A DNA stretch of 55,294 nt from Oscillospiraceae bacterium (lineage in GTDB: Bacteria; Bacillota; Clostridia; Oscillospirales; Acutalibacteraceae), in the NCBI GenBank assembly GCA_015066105.1, contig SVOY01000016.1:1-55294 (forward strand), written 5' to 3'. The notes under the pieces are model-generated. The model worked only from the letters and a program-made list of their open reading frames with translations, was not told the origin of the DNA and made no database searches. The number at the start of each line of letters is the position of its first letter. The stretch's first letter is position 1. Of the stretch, positions 17,105 to 26,409 are shown piece by piece. The position numbers and the translations under genes were made by a program.

Positions 17105-18139
17105 TTAATATTTCATTCTTACTTTTTCTGCGAAGCACATTACGTCCTTGATTTCAAGCACGGTGCCGTCGTCAAGTATTGCCTTGCCGCTCATTCTGCC
17201 GAAGACCTGATGCTGGTCGGTTTCAATAAGCTTGAGGCTTATTTTTGCCGCACGGTCAATAACGGGCACAAAATCCATTTCAAAGCGTCCGTCACTTGAG
17301 GTGAAGGTCCAGGGGTCTGTGTAGCTTCCGTTAGCGGGAAGGTTAAAGGTAACGTCATCAAGCTTGTGAGCAACACCGTCATAAAAGAGGATGTTCTCCG
17401 ATGCGGCAGTCGTATCGCCGAAGCCGTAGCCGATATTGAAGCCGAAGGGCTTCCCGTTGACAACAGTGTTGCCGCTGCCCCAGTACCAGGTGTTGTCGTA
17501 GGTCCATACGCCTCTGCCCCAGTCAAGGGTACCGAAATCCGTTTCGGGATTGAACTCATATCTTACACCGTCAAACTCCGCATAGCCCGAGGCACGCATA
17601 CAGTTGATTTTCTGATTATAATAAAAGGCCTTTTTGTTCTCCTTCCAGGGTGTTGCAATAACCATTGTATCCATAGGCGGCTGAGAAAGCGTTATGTCAA
17701 CCTTAAGGGCCTTGCCGTCCTTGAACTGTCTGTATTCTCCCACAATTCTTCTTTCGCCCGGCTTTACAAGGAATTCCAGGTCAAGCTTTTTGTCGTGATA
17801 CTTTATATCTCCTGCGTCCGAGGTGCGGGGAAGCTTATACTTGCCCATAGGGAAGAAGTTGAGAATTGAGCTTGTCTGCTCCCAGGGATTTTTCTCATCA
17901 AAAACGAGAAGCGATGCAGACTGCATACCGATATATCCGTCATCGGAAAGGGTAAAGGCAACGGCGTGCTTATCTGCAAGGATAAGATAGTAATCCCATT
18001 CCTTTATTCTGAACTTGGGTGCGGCAATATCCTCTCTGTTATAAATCTGAACAAGTGATTTTGACCAGCCCGGCTCTCTGAGGGTGCCGTCGGGATTAAG
18101 AAGATTTTTTCTTTCGGTTACTTCATGGTTTCTTGCCAT
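17105..18139 (-). CDS. DUF2804 domain protein
   Basis: The 344-residue protein of predicted beta-rich fold matches DUF2804, recognised by the long aromatic block DWGRGVWTYDNTWYWGSG (about residues 208-225). The family resembles lipocalin-like hydroxyneurosporene synthase folds and has no established function; it may handle lipids (inference). ATG at 18139 is preferred because AGGAGG lies 9 nt before it, and the earlier ATG at 18157 lies on that site. It is first in a two-gene operon with the PanE-like reductase. There is no signal peptide. Confidence 0.85.
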   Translation of the reverse strand: MARNHEVTERKNLLNPDGTLREPGWSKSLVQIYNREDIAAPKFRIKEWDYYLILADKHAVAFTLSDDGYIGMQSASLLVFDEKNPWEQTSSILNFFPMGKYKLPRTSDAGDIKYHDKKLDLEFLVKPGERRIVGEYRQFKDGKALKVDITLSQPPMDTMVIATPWKENKKAFYYNQKINCMRASGYAEFDGVRYEFNPETDFGTLDWGRGVWTYDNTWYWGSGNTVVNGKPFGFNIGYGFGDTTAASENILFYDGVAHKLDDVTFNLPANGSYTDPWTFTSSDGRFEMDFVPVIDRAAKISLKLIETDQHQVFGRMSGKAILDDGTVLEIKDVMCFAEKVRMKY

Positions 18140-18284
18140 TCGTATGTTCCTCCTCATATTTTATCACCTATCATTATATACCTATATTTGTCATAAATAA
18201 ATAGAATTTTATAAATTTTCCGTTACAGACAAAAACAGGATTTTAAAATTGTGCAATATGTTTCTTTTATATTCCTTTTTAATG

Positions 18285-18313
18285 TTGTTTTAACCGAAAA
18301 AGCGTAGTATAAT
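18285..18313 (+). promoter_or_regulatory. Promoter of the membrane-protein gene
   Basis: TTGTTT (18285-18290), a 17-bp spacer and TATAAT (18308-18313) lie 27 nt before the ATG at 18341. Confidence 0.65.
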
Positions 18314-18340
18314 GTATAAAAAAATCAAGGAGATATAAAA

Positions 18341-18949
18341 ATGAAAAGGAATATTTTACTTTCAAGGGGCTTCTGCATCGGTTTTCTTGCGGTCGCCTTT
18401 GTCTACGGGCTTGTTCTCCTCTTCTGCTGGGGCAACAACCCTGCCTCTGAAACGGGCACCCTTTCACTTCTTTGCGAGGACAGAAAGCTTTTCTTCTGGA
18501 TATGGGGTATTCTCACCTCGGGCAGCATTATAGCCAACACTCAGTATATGTACCGCAGGTTCAGCTATAAAAGCAGGCTTTACGATACACTCTGCATTCT
18601 TGCCTTTATTTCAATGGCAATGATTGCCCTCACTCTCGGCCACAGCATTGCCGACTGGAACCCGAAAAGAATTGCCCACTGGGTTGCAACGGGTGTTTTC
18701 ATAGCACTGACCGTTGCACCTATTCTTCTGTTTTTCCTTAAAAACAGAAAGGCGCACAAGCAGTTCACCGCCCTTGCCCTTTGCACCGTCGGAATACTTA
18801 TGACCTTTGTTGTGATTTTCGTCTTTGTAGGCAAAAGTGCACTTATGGAGATGATACCCATTGCGCTGATTGAAATTTTTCTGTTTGTTGTTAATTTTAC
18901 CAGGGCAGTTAAAGTCCACCCTTTAAAAGAAGCCGTAAGCAGTAAATAA
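18341..18949 (+). CDS. Six-helix membrane protein, function unknown
   Basis: The 202-residue protein has about six hydrophobic segments (roughly 10-30, 48-66, 82-100, 110-130, 140-162, 168-188). The layout resembles DUF998-like integral membrane proteins, but I see no decisive motif. AAGGAG lies 8 nt before the ATG, with its own promoter and terminator, so it is a single-gene unit convergent with yebC. Confidence 0.75.
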   Translation: MKRNILLSRGFCIGFLAVAFVYGLVLLFCWGNNPASETGTLSLLCEDRKLFFWIWGILTSGSIIANTQYMYRRFSYKSRLYDTLCILAFISMAMIALTLGHSIADWNPKRIAHWVATGVFIALTVAPILLFFLKNRKAHKQFTALALCTVGILMTFVVIFVFVGKSALMEMIPIALIEIFLFVVNFTRAVKVHPLKEAVSSK

Positions 18950-18962
18950 GCACATTAAACCA

Positions 18963-19000
18963 AAGCAGGTATTTTCACAAAAAAGTGAAGATACCTGCTT
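18963..19000 (+). terminator. Terminator of the membrane-protein gene
   Basis: A 16-bp stem AAGCAGGTATTTTCAC/GTGAAGATACCTGCTT (one G-T pair) with an AAAAAA loop lies 13 nt past the stop. Confidence 0.8.
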
Positions 19001-19014
19001 ATTGTTATGAAAAA

Positions 19015-19038
19015 ACAGGCACGGAAAGCCGTGCCTGT
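19015..19038 (-). terminator. Terminator of yebC
   Basis: A perfect 10-bp stem ACAGGCACGG/CCGTGCCTGT with a four-base loop is followed on the minus strand by TTTTTTC. It lies 56 nt past the stop. Confidence 0.85.
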
Positions 19039-19093
19039 TATCTTGCCGTAATTATCTTACCTGCATTGCGAAGCAATGCCCTGACTGCTTGAA

Positions 19094-19834
19094 TCAGGGA
19101 AGGTCGTCCTCATTCTCAAGGTTGTGCCATACATTCTGTACGTCGTCGTTATCCTCAAGCATTTCAAGAAGCTTGCCCATGCACTTGAGGTCGTCGGGGT
19201 CTGAAAGAGCTGTTTCCGTGTTGGGAACATATTCTACCTCAGCAGAAACAAATCTGTAGCCCTTTGAGTCAAGGTCGTCACGCACTGCACCAAGGTCGTT
19301 GGGCTCGGTACGTACAACAAAAACATCCTCATCGTCTGTAAGGAAGTCAACTGCACCTGCCTCAAGAGCATCCTCCATAAGCTTGTCCTCGTCAACATCC
19401 TCTTTTTCAATTACAATAACGCCGTAGCGTGTGAACATAAAGGAAACACAGCCCTGCTGACCGAGGTTACCCTTGTTCTTGTCAAAATAGTGGCGCATTT
19501 CGCCTGCGGTACGGTTACGGTTATCGGTAAGAGTCTCAACGATAACGGCAATGCCTGAGGGGCCGTAGCCCTCATACATAATTGCCTCGTAGTTTGCTCC
19601 GCCTGCCTCACCCGATGCCTTTTTTATGATTCTTTCAATGTTATCGTTGGGCACGTTGTTTGCCTTTGCCTTTGCAATAACATCCTTAAGCTTTGAGTTT
19701 GAAGCGGGGTCGGGACCGCCGTCACGCACGGCAATGGAAATCTCTCTGCCTATTTTTGTGAAAACCTTAGCTCTTGCGCCGTCAGTTTTTTCCTTTTTTC
19801 TTTTAATGGTGCTCCATTTTGAATGACCTGACAT
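19094..19834 (-). CDS. yebC: YebC/PmpR/TACO1-family regulator
   Basis: The 246-residue protein opens MSGHSKWSTIKRKKEKTDGARAKVF, the invariant start of the YebC family, and has the usual length and the EGYGPSGIAVIVE core. Members have been described as DNA-binding regulators and, more recently, as ribosome-associated factors helping translation of proline-rich stretches. There is no ruvABC operon here, unlike in many bacteria. AAAGGA precedes the ATG. Confidence 0.96.
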   Translation of the reverse strand: MSGHSKWSTIKRKKEKTDGARAKVFTKIGREISIAVRDGGPDPASNSKLKDVIAKAKANNVPNDNIERIIKKASGEAGGANYEAIMYEGYGPSGIAVIVETLTDNRNRTAGEMRHYFDKNKGNLGQQGCVSFMFTRYGVIVIEKEDVDEDKLMEDALEAGAVDFLTDDEDVFVVRTEPNDLGAVRDDLDSKGYRFVSAEVEYVPNTETALSDPDDLKCMGKLLEMLEDNDDVQNVWHNLENEDDLP

Positions 19835-19913
19835 TTAATTCACCAATCCTTTAGCTATGATATAAATACAACTCAAATACTTTATCACTTTTATTTCTTT
19901 TTGTCAAGATTTT

Positions 19914-21188
19914 TTATCCCTTGTGAAAGCGTGAATTCATCGGCATAAGCACCTTGAAGGTAATACCCGTTGTGCCGAAGCTGACGGCGCGGATTTTACC
20001 CTTGTGCCTTTCCGTGATTGCCTTGGCAACGGAAAGGCCTATGCCGTAGCCGCCCGTTTCTCTTGAGCGTGAGGAATCGGCACGGTAAAAGCGGTCAAAG
20101 AGCCTTGACACCGTTGACGGGTCAAGATTTTCACAGGTGTTGAAGCAGTCAATGCAGATATTTTTACCGCTTTTGTAAAGGCTTACGCGGATTGTACCGC
20201 CATCGTCCGAATATTTGAGAGCGTTGTCGCAAAGAATGGAGACAAGCTGAATTATCTCCTCCTGACAGCCGTAAAACTTAAGCTCGGGAGCGGTGGTGAC
20301 AACAAGGTTTTTGCCGTCGTGCTTTGCCTTTGTTTCAAAGGAATCCACAACCTCGGACACGGTCTGGCTGATATTGAAAACATCCTTTTTCCTGTCGTCC
20401 TGCACCTCATCAATTTTTGAAAGATTAACAAGGTTTTTGATAAGCACGCTCATTCGCTGAGTCTGATTTTTAATGCTTGAAAGCCATTCACTCTCACCGC
20501 CCGTAAGCTCAATCACCTCCGCATCGGCAGAAATAATTGCAAGGGGCGTTTTTAGCTCGTGGCTTGCATCGGTGATAAACTGCTTTTGCTTTTCAATAGC
20601 CTGGGCAACGGGGCGCACCGCCATTTTGCAGAAAAGGGTTACGGGGAGAAGTATTATTATAAGAGTAAAAATACCCACAAAAATGGAAATTGTAACAAGA
20701 CTTGCCGCAGATTCAAATTCCTTCTGAGCATCGATAAACACAAAAAGCTGACTGTTTCCCGTGTCGGTATAATAATATCTGTATACACCGAGAAGACCGA
20801 AGCCGGGCGAAGCGTTGCTGTAAATGTGCATAGCGTATTCATAGGCCATTTTATCGGAAACGGCGGCAATATGCTTGGTAGACATTTTCCTTACGGCTCC
20901 GTCTCTCATTTCCACAACAAAATATCGCGTAGAATAGGGTGTTTCAATATTGAACTCAATAGGTGCAAAGGGATTTATCAGAAATCCGCCGAGCTCACCC
21001 TGCATCTGCGATTCAAAGCTGCTTGGCAATGAGCCGTTATTATCGGCAATTATCTTCAGCGTTTCACAAAGCTGAGAGTCACGCTGATAAATGTTGACCA
21101 CGTTAACCGCAAAAAGCTGAACAATCAGAAGAAATGAAAGTGCTGTCATTGCGATTAAAACAAAGCGGCGTTGAAGTTTTTTCAGCAT
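19914..21188 (-). CDS. Sensor histidine kinase
   Basis: The 424-residue protein has one membrane helix at about 9-32, an outside sensor region of about 130 residues, a second helix (about 164-188), HisKA with H210 in DASHELKTPL, and HATPase motifs (N box near LCDNALKYS, GYGIGLSVA). No HAMP domain is obvious. It is encoded with the response regulator, overlapping it by 7 nt. The signal is unknown. Confidence 0.93.
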   Translation of the reverse strand: MLKKLQRRFVLIAMTALSFLLIVQLFAVNVVNIYQRDSQLCETLKIIADNNGSLPSSFESQMQGELGGFLINPFAPIEFNIETPYSTRYFVVEMRDGAVRKMSTKHIAAVSDKMAYEYAMHIYSNASPGFGLLGVYRYYYTDTGNSQLFVFIDAQKEFESAASLVTISIFVGIFTLIIILLPVTLFCKMAVRPVAQAIEKQKQFITDASHELKTPLAIISADAEVIELTGGESEWLSSIKNQTQRMSVLIKNLVNLSKIDEVQDDRKKDVFNISQTVSEVVDSFETKAKHDGKNLVVTTAPELKFYGCQEEIIQLVSILCDNALKYSDDGGTIRVSLYKSGKNICIDCFNTCENLDPSTVSRLFDRFYRADSSRSRETGGYGIGLSVAKAITERHKGKIRAVSFGTTGITFKVLMPMNSRFHKG

Positions 21189-21859
21189 TCCTTTTCCTCC
21201 AGGGTGTAGCCTACACCTCTTACTGCCTTGATTTCGATGTCAGCCTTAAGAGAGCTGAGCTTTTTTCTTAAATATGAGATATAGACCCACACAACGTTGA
21301 TTTCCGCCTCGGTTTCATAGCCCCATATATGCTCCATAAACTGCTCGGTGGAAATAAGCCTGCCCGCATTTGAAAGCAGCATCTCCATCATCTGAAACTC
21401 CTTGTTGCCGAGCCTCATTGCTTCTTCGCCCACACAAAGCTCATAGTTTTCCCTGTTGAGCGAAACGTTGCCGAAGGAGAGCAGATTAGGCGAAAACTCG
21501 CTTTTTCTTCTCGTCAGTGCGCGCAGCCTTGCAAGAAGCTCGCCCATTGCAAAGGGCTTTGTAAGGTAATCGTCGGCACCCGCATCAAGGCCCGTGATTT
21601 TGTCCTCAAGCTCCGACTTTGCGGTAAGAATTATAACGGGAGTTGCAACACTGCTTTCCCTTAATTTTTTAAGTACGTCAAGACCGTTCATTTTAGGCAT
21701 CATAAGGTCAAGGATTATTCCGTCGTAGTTTTCGCAAAGGCCGTAATCAAGGGCATCCTGACCGTTGTAAACGGCATCAACGGAATAATTGTTATGTTTA
21801 AGCACGGCGCAAAGAGCCTTGGAAAGCTCTTTTTCATCCTCGGCAAGTAAAAGTCGCAT
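21182..21859 (-). CDS. OmpR/PhoB-family response regulator
   Basis: The 225-residue protein has a receiver domain (acidic pocket at residues 7-9, D51 in IILDLMMPKMNG, TKPF lysine near 101) and a winged helix ending RGVGYTLEE. ATG at 21859 follows AAAGGA; an earlier in-frame ATG at 21877 lacks a site. It is first gene of the pair with the kinase at 19914-21188. It differs from the regulator at 13848 in sequence and in the length of the partner's sensor region, so the two systems are not recent duplicates. Confidence 0.93.
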   Translation of the reverse strand: MRLLLAEDEKELSKALCAVLKHNNYSVDAVYNGQDALDYGLCENYDGIILDLMMPKMNGLDVLKKLRESSVATPVIILTAKSELEDKITGLDAGADDYLTKPFAMGELLARLRALTRRKSEFSPNLLSFGNVSLNRENYELCVGEEAMRLGNKEFQMMEMLLSNAGRLISTEQFMEHIWGYETEAEINVVWVYISYLRKKLSSLKADIEIKAVRGVGYTLEEKEC

Positions 21860-21993
21860 AAAAAACCGTCCTTTCATAAATGATTTATCTTCTTTATTCT
21901 ATCACACAACAGGCCTTTAAAGCAATAGTGACAAGTGTGTACGGTAAAATTTTAAAAGATAAACTTTAAAAGGGGTTTAAACCGCAAAAAGAA

Positions 21994-22030
21994 GAGCCGC
22001 CGCGTTAAAGCATCGTCATTGCGGCAGCTC
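21994..22030 (-). terminator. Terminator of the six-gene sugar operon
   Basis: A 10-bp stem GAGCCGCCGC/GCGGCAGCTC (one G-T pair) followed on the minus strand by TTCTTTTT ends 7 nt past the GH63-like gene stop. Confidence 0.75.
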
Positions 22031-22036
22031 ATTCAA

Positions 22037-23710
22037 TTATCCGTTAAGCCAGTCAAACACAAGGGTAACGCTCCAGCCGTAATCCCTGATTGTCTGATAT
22101 TTCACCCTGAAATCGTAGGGCTCGTAAGCCTCGCCCTTTCTGTTGAAGCAGAAGGGCGGTATTCTGTTTTCACTGTCGTAAAACTCGTAAACCGTGCCCG
22201 TGCGGTTATACCATTCGTTGACGGCATCAAGGGTTTTCACCTTCATTTGCTCAGCATCATACCCGTAAGCGGCAAGGCCCTCTGACAGCATATAGTTGTA
22301 ATTTATCCATACGGGGCCGCGCCACATATCAGTGCCGAAGGTTCTGTCATTTTTCGATACGGTCGGTACAGGAAGCTCCGTGCCGAATTCATCGGGATTT
22401 TCAAGGTGAGCTATAAGCCTTTCGCATTGCTCCTTGCTGCAAGCACCTGCAAAGGCCGGCAGAAAGGATGCGACCGACCGCACCTTACTGAAGCATTTTT
22501 TTGTAATATCATAATCGTAGTAAAAGCCGTCCTCCTCACACCACAGTGTGCCGTTGATGTCGGCCTTTATTTTTTCGTACCAGCTGCCGAAAAAGCCGGC
22601 GTTTCCTTCATCCTCAAGCTCCAGGGCAATTCTTTTCATAGCCCTTGCCTCGTTTGCCATATACGAGGAAAAATCAACGGCATAAAGGTCGCTTTCGGTG
22701 TCAAAGCGCGGCGAATTATCCATTCCCGATTCGTCACAGCGGTTGTTGAGCTCGGGGTTTGTGTGCCAGGAATAAAGCTCCTTTTCGCCCTTGCGTCTGT
22801 TGTCCCTGCACCACAAAAGAAAGGCCTTGTTATTTTTGAGCACGGCTTTAAGGAATTGCTTATCACCGCTTTTTTCATAAACGAGCCACGCTCCCCAACC
22901 GATAACGGGCGGCTGGGTTATGGCGGAGGTATATCCCGGCCTTGCCAGATGAGGAATAAAGCCGTCCTCTCTCTGCACGTCAAAAAGGGCAAGAATAAGG
23001 CTCTGCGCAATGTCTGTGTCAAGGTGTCTGTGGCCTATGGCGTGGAAGACCGAATCCCACAGCCACATATTTCTGTGGGGCAGACGCTCGGGAGTTGACC
23101 ATATTCTTTTCACGCTGCCCTCGGGAGAATAAAGCTGACTTTTCATAACGCTTATGCATTTTGCGTATAAAGCGGCATATTTATCCTGCACGCCTGCAGC
23201 TTTTTCGTAGAGCTTTTTCTTTTGCCGCTTCAGCTGCTCAAGGTCAAGGGTTATCCCTATTTCACAAAGAGCCTCAACCTCTTTTTCGCTTTTTCCGTAG
23301 GCAAAAGCAAATCTTCCGTCTTTTTTCAAAAGGGCGGTATATTCGCCGTCGTTGGTGCTGTGAATTTCCGTGTTGCCCTTTCTGATAATTTCTCCCTCAC
23401 CGCCGAGGCTTACAAAAACCCCCGTAAAAGCGGCGTATTCGCCCACTGTAAGATGCCTTTGAGCAAAAATAAGGCTGAAATCACCTGCAAGCGTTTCAAG
23501 TAAAAGCATATCAGAGGTGACACACCTGAATGTGGGCGCAACAAGCTTATTCATATCGCCGAAATAAAGGGTCCTGCGGCACATTGTTTCAAATGTGACA
23601 CCTATTCTGTCACCGCACAGAGTACCGGCAAAATCATCGTTAAAAAGGCTTTCTCCGTCAAGGGCCGAAAAAGCAAAAAGCTGTCCCTGCCCCCATTTTT
23701 TTGGTAGCAT
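22037..23710 (-). CDS. GH63-like glycoside hydrolase (glucosidase I/mannosylglycerate hydrolase type)
   Basis: In this 557-residue cytoplasmic protein the N-terminal 180 residues are beta-rich and the rest is an (alpha/alpha)6 barrel. GH63-type motifs are seen: NMWLWDSVFHAIG (about 214-226), ESGMDNSPRFD (about 327-337) holding the likely catalytic acid, and WRGPVWINYNY near 465-475. GH63 members act on alpha-glucosides or glycosylglycerates. It is the last gene of the leftward sugar operon, 12 nt after the symporter gene, which suggests it cuts an imported glycoside. There is no signal peptide. Confidence 0.85.
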   Translation of the reverse strand: MLPKKWGQGQLFAFSALDGESLFNDDFAGTLCGDRIGVTFETMCRRTLYFGDMNKLVAPTFRCVTSDMLLLETLAGDFSLIFAQRHLTVGEYAAFTGVFVSLGGEGEIIRKGNTEIHSTNDGEYTALLKKDGRFAFAYGKSEKEVEALCEIGITLDLEQLKRQKKKLYEKAAGVQDKYAALYAKCISVMKSQLYSPEGSVKRIWSTPERLPHRNMWLWDSVFHAIGHRHLDTDIAQSLILALFDVQREDGFIPHLARPGYTSAITQPPVIGWGAWLVYEKSGDKQFLKAVLKNNKAFLLWCRDNRRKGEKELYSWHTNPELNNRCDESGMDNSPRFDTESDLYAVDFSSYMANEARAMKRIALELEDEGNAGFFGSWYEKIKADINGTLWCEEDGFYYDYDITKKCFSKVRSVASFLPAFAGACSKEQCERLIAHLENPDEFGTELPVPTVSKNDRTFGTDMWRGPVWINYNYMLSEGLAAYGYDAEQMKVKTLDAVNEWYNRTGTVYEFYDSENRIPPFCFNRKGEAYEPYDFRVKYQTIRDYGWSVTLVFDWLNG

Positions 23711-23722
23711 TTCAATTTCTCC

Positions 23723-25171
23723 TTATACTGTCTGCTCTGCTTCAAGCCTTGCCTTTGCTTCGGCTCTGATTTGTTCAAGCTCAATCATAATCTTTTCCTT
23801 ACGCTTACCCGTAAAGTTATCAAACATCATAATAATACCGGGAATAAGGTTACCTATAATACCGGGGATTGCAACAAGAAGGAAAATACCGTGAAGGGTT
23901 TCGGGGGTCTGAACGGCTTCAACCATTTCGCCGTCAATCATCTGTGCGCTCTGATAGCCGATGAGTGCAAGTCCGCCGTTGACAAGAAGCTCCTTCCACA
24001 GGTCGGCAATTCTCGACACCATGGTGCTGAAGGCAAAAACCATACCCTCGTTACGCTGTGCAACGCCGTATTTCTTATAGCTCTTCCATTCCATATAGTC
24101 GGTGGAGTCGGCAAGAAGAACACGCTTTGCGGCACTCATACCCGCATTGGGAAGTCCGCCCAGTGCAATAAGAATACCCACAAGCCAGAGGCTCTTATAG
24201 CCGAAAAGGGCAAGAAGAATGTAACAGATTGCCGTATGCATATAGCCTGCAACAACAATATCTCTTGAGGAAAGCCTTCTTCCGATAAAGGGAACGGAGA
24301 AAAGGCCGCCGTAGGAAAGGGCTGAGGAGGCCATTTCAACATAGGTCTTCATGCTGAATTTGTTAAGGGTCTGCTTGTAAAAGAAGGGAAGCGCGCTGTA
24401 GCAAACCTTTCTTACGGATTCAACACAGTTGGCAAGGCACAAAAGAAGAAGCGGTCTGTTAAGAAGAATGAGCTTATAATCAATTTTTACCTTTTTCTCA
24501 TGCTTGGGCGGAAGCACAAGGTTTCTTTCCTTAAGGGTCATACAGGGCACAAGCATTGTGAAAAGGCCGAGAATACCGAAGAGGAGTGCAACGGTGAAGA
24601 ATGCCCACTTTTCCGTGTTGTAATTGCCGTCCATAGCCTCAATAATAACAGGCACAAGCCAGCCGGGGAACATTGAACCGAGGGTTGAGGCAACCTGAGC
24701 AACGGTGTAAAAATTCTTTCTTGACTTGGCGTTGGGTGTCATTCGTACGGAAAGGGTTGAAAGTGCCACATCGTAAAAGGTGTCGGCAATGTTAAAAACA
24801 AGGTAAAGTGCAAAGCTCCACACTAAATTGAACATCAGCGAGCCCGAGGGCACCACAAAAAGAAGCACCGAGGCGATGGTGAAGGGAATTGCCGAGGCCA
24901 TCATAAAGCTTCTTGCATTACCCTTGCCCGAGCGGTTGTTATCAAGCATTGCGCCCACAATGGGTGCTACAAGAATGTTGACAGCCGTGGTGGTTGACTT
25001 CATTGCAATAACGTGGCTTGACTTAAGGCCCATATAGTCATACATAAACTGATCGGTATAGGTGCCTACCGAGTCCTGACCCATACAGTTGCCGAACACA
25101 CCCGAAACATAGCCTACCTGCTCCCTTAAAGCTACATCGGGATTATCCAGAAATTTTTTAATTTTTCCCAT
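23723..25171 (-). CDS. GPH-family (MFS) sugar:cation symporter
   Basis: The 482-residue protein has about twelve hydrophobic segments. The N-terminus, with LREQVGYVSGVFGNCMGQD in the first helix, and the LDNNRSGKGNARSF loop fit the glycoside-pentoside-hexuronide family (MelB/XynP-like). These carry disaccharides or glycosides with Na+ or H+. Neighbours GH63, GH4 and GH31 argue for an alpha-glycoside substrate. The start is ATG at 25171, with AAGGAG 7 nt upstream; a longer frame would run into the previous gene. The last 20 residues are a charged tail. Confidence 0.88.
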   Translation of the reverse strand: MGKIKKFLDNPDVALREQVGYVSGVFGNCMGQDSVGTYTDQFMYDYMGLKSSHVIAMKSTTTAVNILVAPIVGAMLDNNRSGKGNARSFMMASAIPFTIASVLLFVVPSGSLMFNLVWSFALYLVFNIADTFYDVALSTLSVRMTPNAKSRKNFYTVAQVASTLGSMFPGWLVPVIIEAMDGNYNTEKWAFFTVALLFGILGLFTMLVPCMTLKERNLVLPPKHEKKVKIDYKLILLNRPLLLLCLANCVESVRKVCYSALPFFYKQTLNKFSMKTYVEMASSALSYGGLFSVPFIGRRLSSRDIVVAGYMHTAICYILLALFGYKSLWLVGILIALGGLPNAGMSAAKRVLLADSTDYMEWKSYKKYGVAQRNEGMVFAFSTMVSRIADLWKELLVNGGLALIGYQSAQMIDGEMVEAVQTPETLHGIFLLVAIPGIIGNLIPGIIMMFDNFTGKRKEKIMIELEQIRAEAKARLEAEQTV

Positions 25172-25182
25172 TTCTTTTCTCC

Positions 25183-26397
25183 TTATATTTCTGCTGTTTT
25201 CTCTATATAATCTGACCTTATACCGTAAGGCGTTTCTGCGCAAACCTTTATTTTATATCTGCCCTTTGAAAGAGCACCCAGGTCGGTTGAAATAATATCC
25301 TCACTTTTATAAAGGTAATAAGACGGTACCGTTCTGCCCTTGGCAGCCTCTCTGCCCTTTTCATCATAAACAAAGGCCCGGTAAATAAAAACGGGCATTT
25401 TATCAGTGCTTTGAGCCCTCGGATAAGTCACAGTACAGCTGTCCCCGTCCTTTTTCAGTGTAATTTCCGCACCGCTTTCAAACACGGGCGGCTTACTGCG
25501 GGCACGCTGTTTTTCCTGTGTATATTCTCTGTTATTTTTATCTGACGGATTATCAAGATAATACTCACAAAGTATTTCTTCCGCCTCACAGTCTATACCT
25601 GCAAGGTGAAGGTTGCCCCTTTTATCCGCTTCAACAATCCAGAAGGTTGCACAGTCCTTATATGTAGGCGGATGAACACATCTGTCCTTGTCAACGGTGA
25701 GCTCTGCATATTTGAGTGAGCCCGTACCTATTGCCGTGTACTCCTTTTGCCACAGAGAGCGGGGGTCGTTTACGGGATAATGGGAATGACCCGAAAAATC
25801 CACGGCGTTGGGGTATTTTTTCAATATATCTTTAAAAAAGGGTGTTCCCCAGCCGTCAAATTTTGTGCTGCCGTAAACGGTGTCCCTTACGTGCTCGTGG
25901 TGCATTATAAAAAAGGGCTTATCGGGGGCATCTGCCACTGCGGCATCAAGCTGCTTTTCAAGCCATTTTTTCTGCTTAGGCGAATAATAAAGCTTTGGCA
26001 GAGGGGTTGTTGAAAGGCCGATGAAATGATAGCCGCCGATAACCCTGTGAAAATCCGTTTCCTGACCCGTAACCTCTTTGAATACCGAAAGAGACTTCTT
26101 TTTAAGGGTAACACATTCGTGCCCCCTTGCAACAATGCTTAAAAGCTGTGTCCCCTTTTCACGGGCATAGCGGACAATTTCGCCAAAGGCTTCAAACTCG
26201 TCGGGTCTGCCGTGGTCGGTAAAATCTCCTGCCATAAGCACGGCATCAAGCCCTTTATAGCCCTCGGCCCTTTGCGCAAAAGCAAGAGAAAAATCTATCG
26301 CCTTTTTGAGTCTTCTGTAGCCCACGGAGTCAACGCCCTCAATGTGGGCATCGCTTGAAGCAACAAAGCGAAGCACGGGTAAAAAATCCTTTTTCAT
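25183..26397 (-). CDS. Calcineurin-like metallophosphoesterase
   Basis: The 404-residue protein has most of the fold's metal motifs: SSDAH (D-x-H, about 14-18), GDFTDHG (about 58-64), HHEH (about 155) and GHSHY (about 190). The GNH(D/E) motif reads RGHE, so the usual Asn is replaced. The last 100 residues form a beta-rich domain. It is cytoplasmic with no signal peptide. It sits in the middle of the sugar operon (12 nt after the YhhN gene, 11 nt before the symporter gene), so it might hydrolyse a phosphodiester or phosphorylated sugar (inference). Confidence 0.85.
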   Translation of the reverse strand: MKKDFLPVLRFVASSDAHIEGVDSVGYRRLKKAIDFSLAFAQRAEGYKGLDAVLMAGDFTDHGRPDEFEAFGEIVRYAREKGTQLLSIVARGHECVTLKKKSLSVFKEVTGQETDFHRVIGGYHFIGLSTTPLPKLYYSPKQKKWLEKQLDAAVADAPDKPFFIMHHEHVRDTVYGSTKFDGWGTPFFKDILKKYPNAVDFSGHSHYPVNDPRSLWQKEYTAIGTGSLKYAELTVDKDRCVHPPTYKDCATFWIVEADKRGNLHLAGIDCEAEEILCEYYLDNPSDKNNREYTQEKQRARSKPPVFESGAEITLKKDGDSCTVTYPRAQSTDKMPVFIYRAFVYDEKGREAAKGRTVPSYYLYKSEDIISTDLGALSKGRYKIKVCAETPYGIRSDYIEKTAEI

Positions 26398-26409
26398 AAT
26401 TCCACCCCT

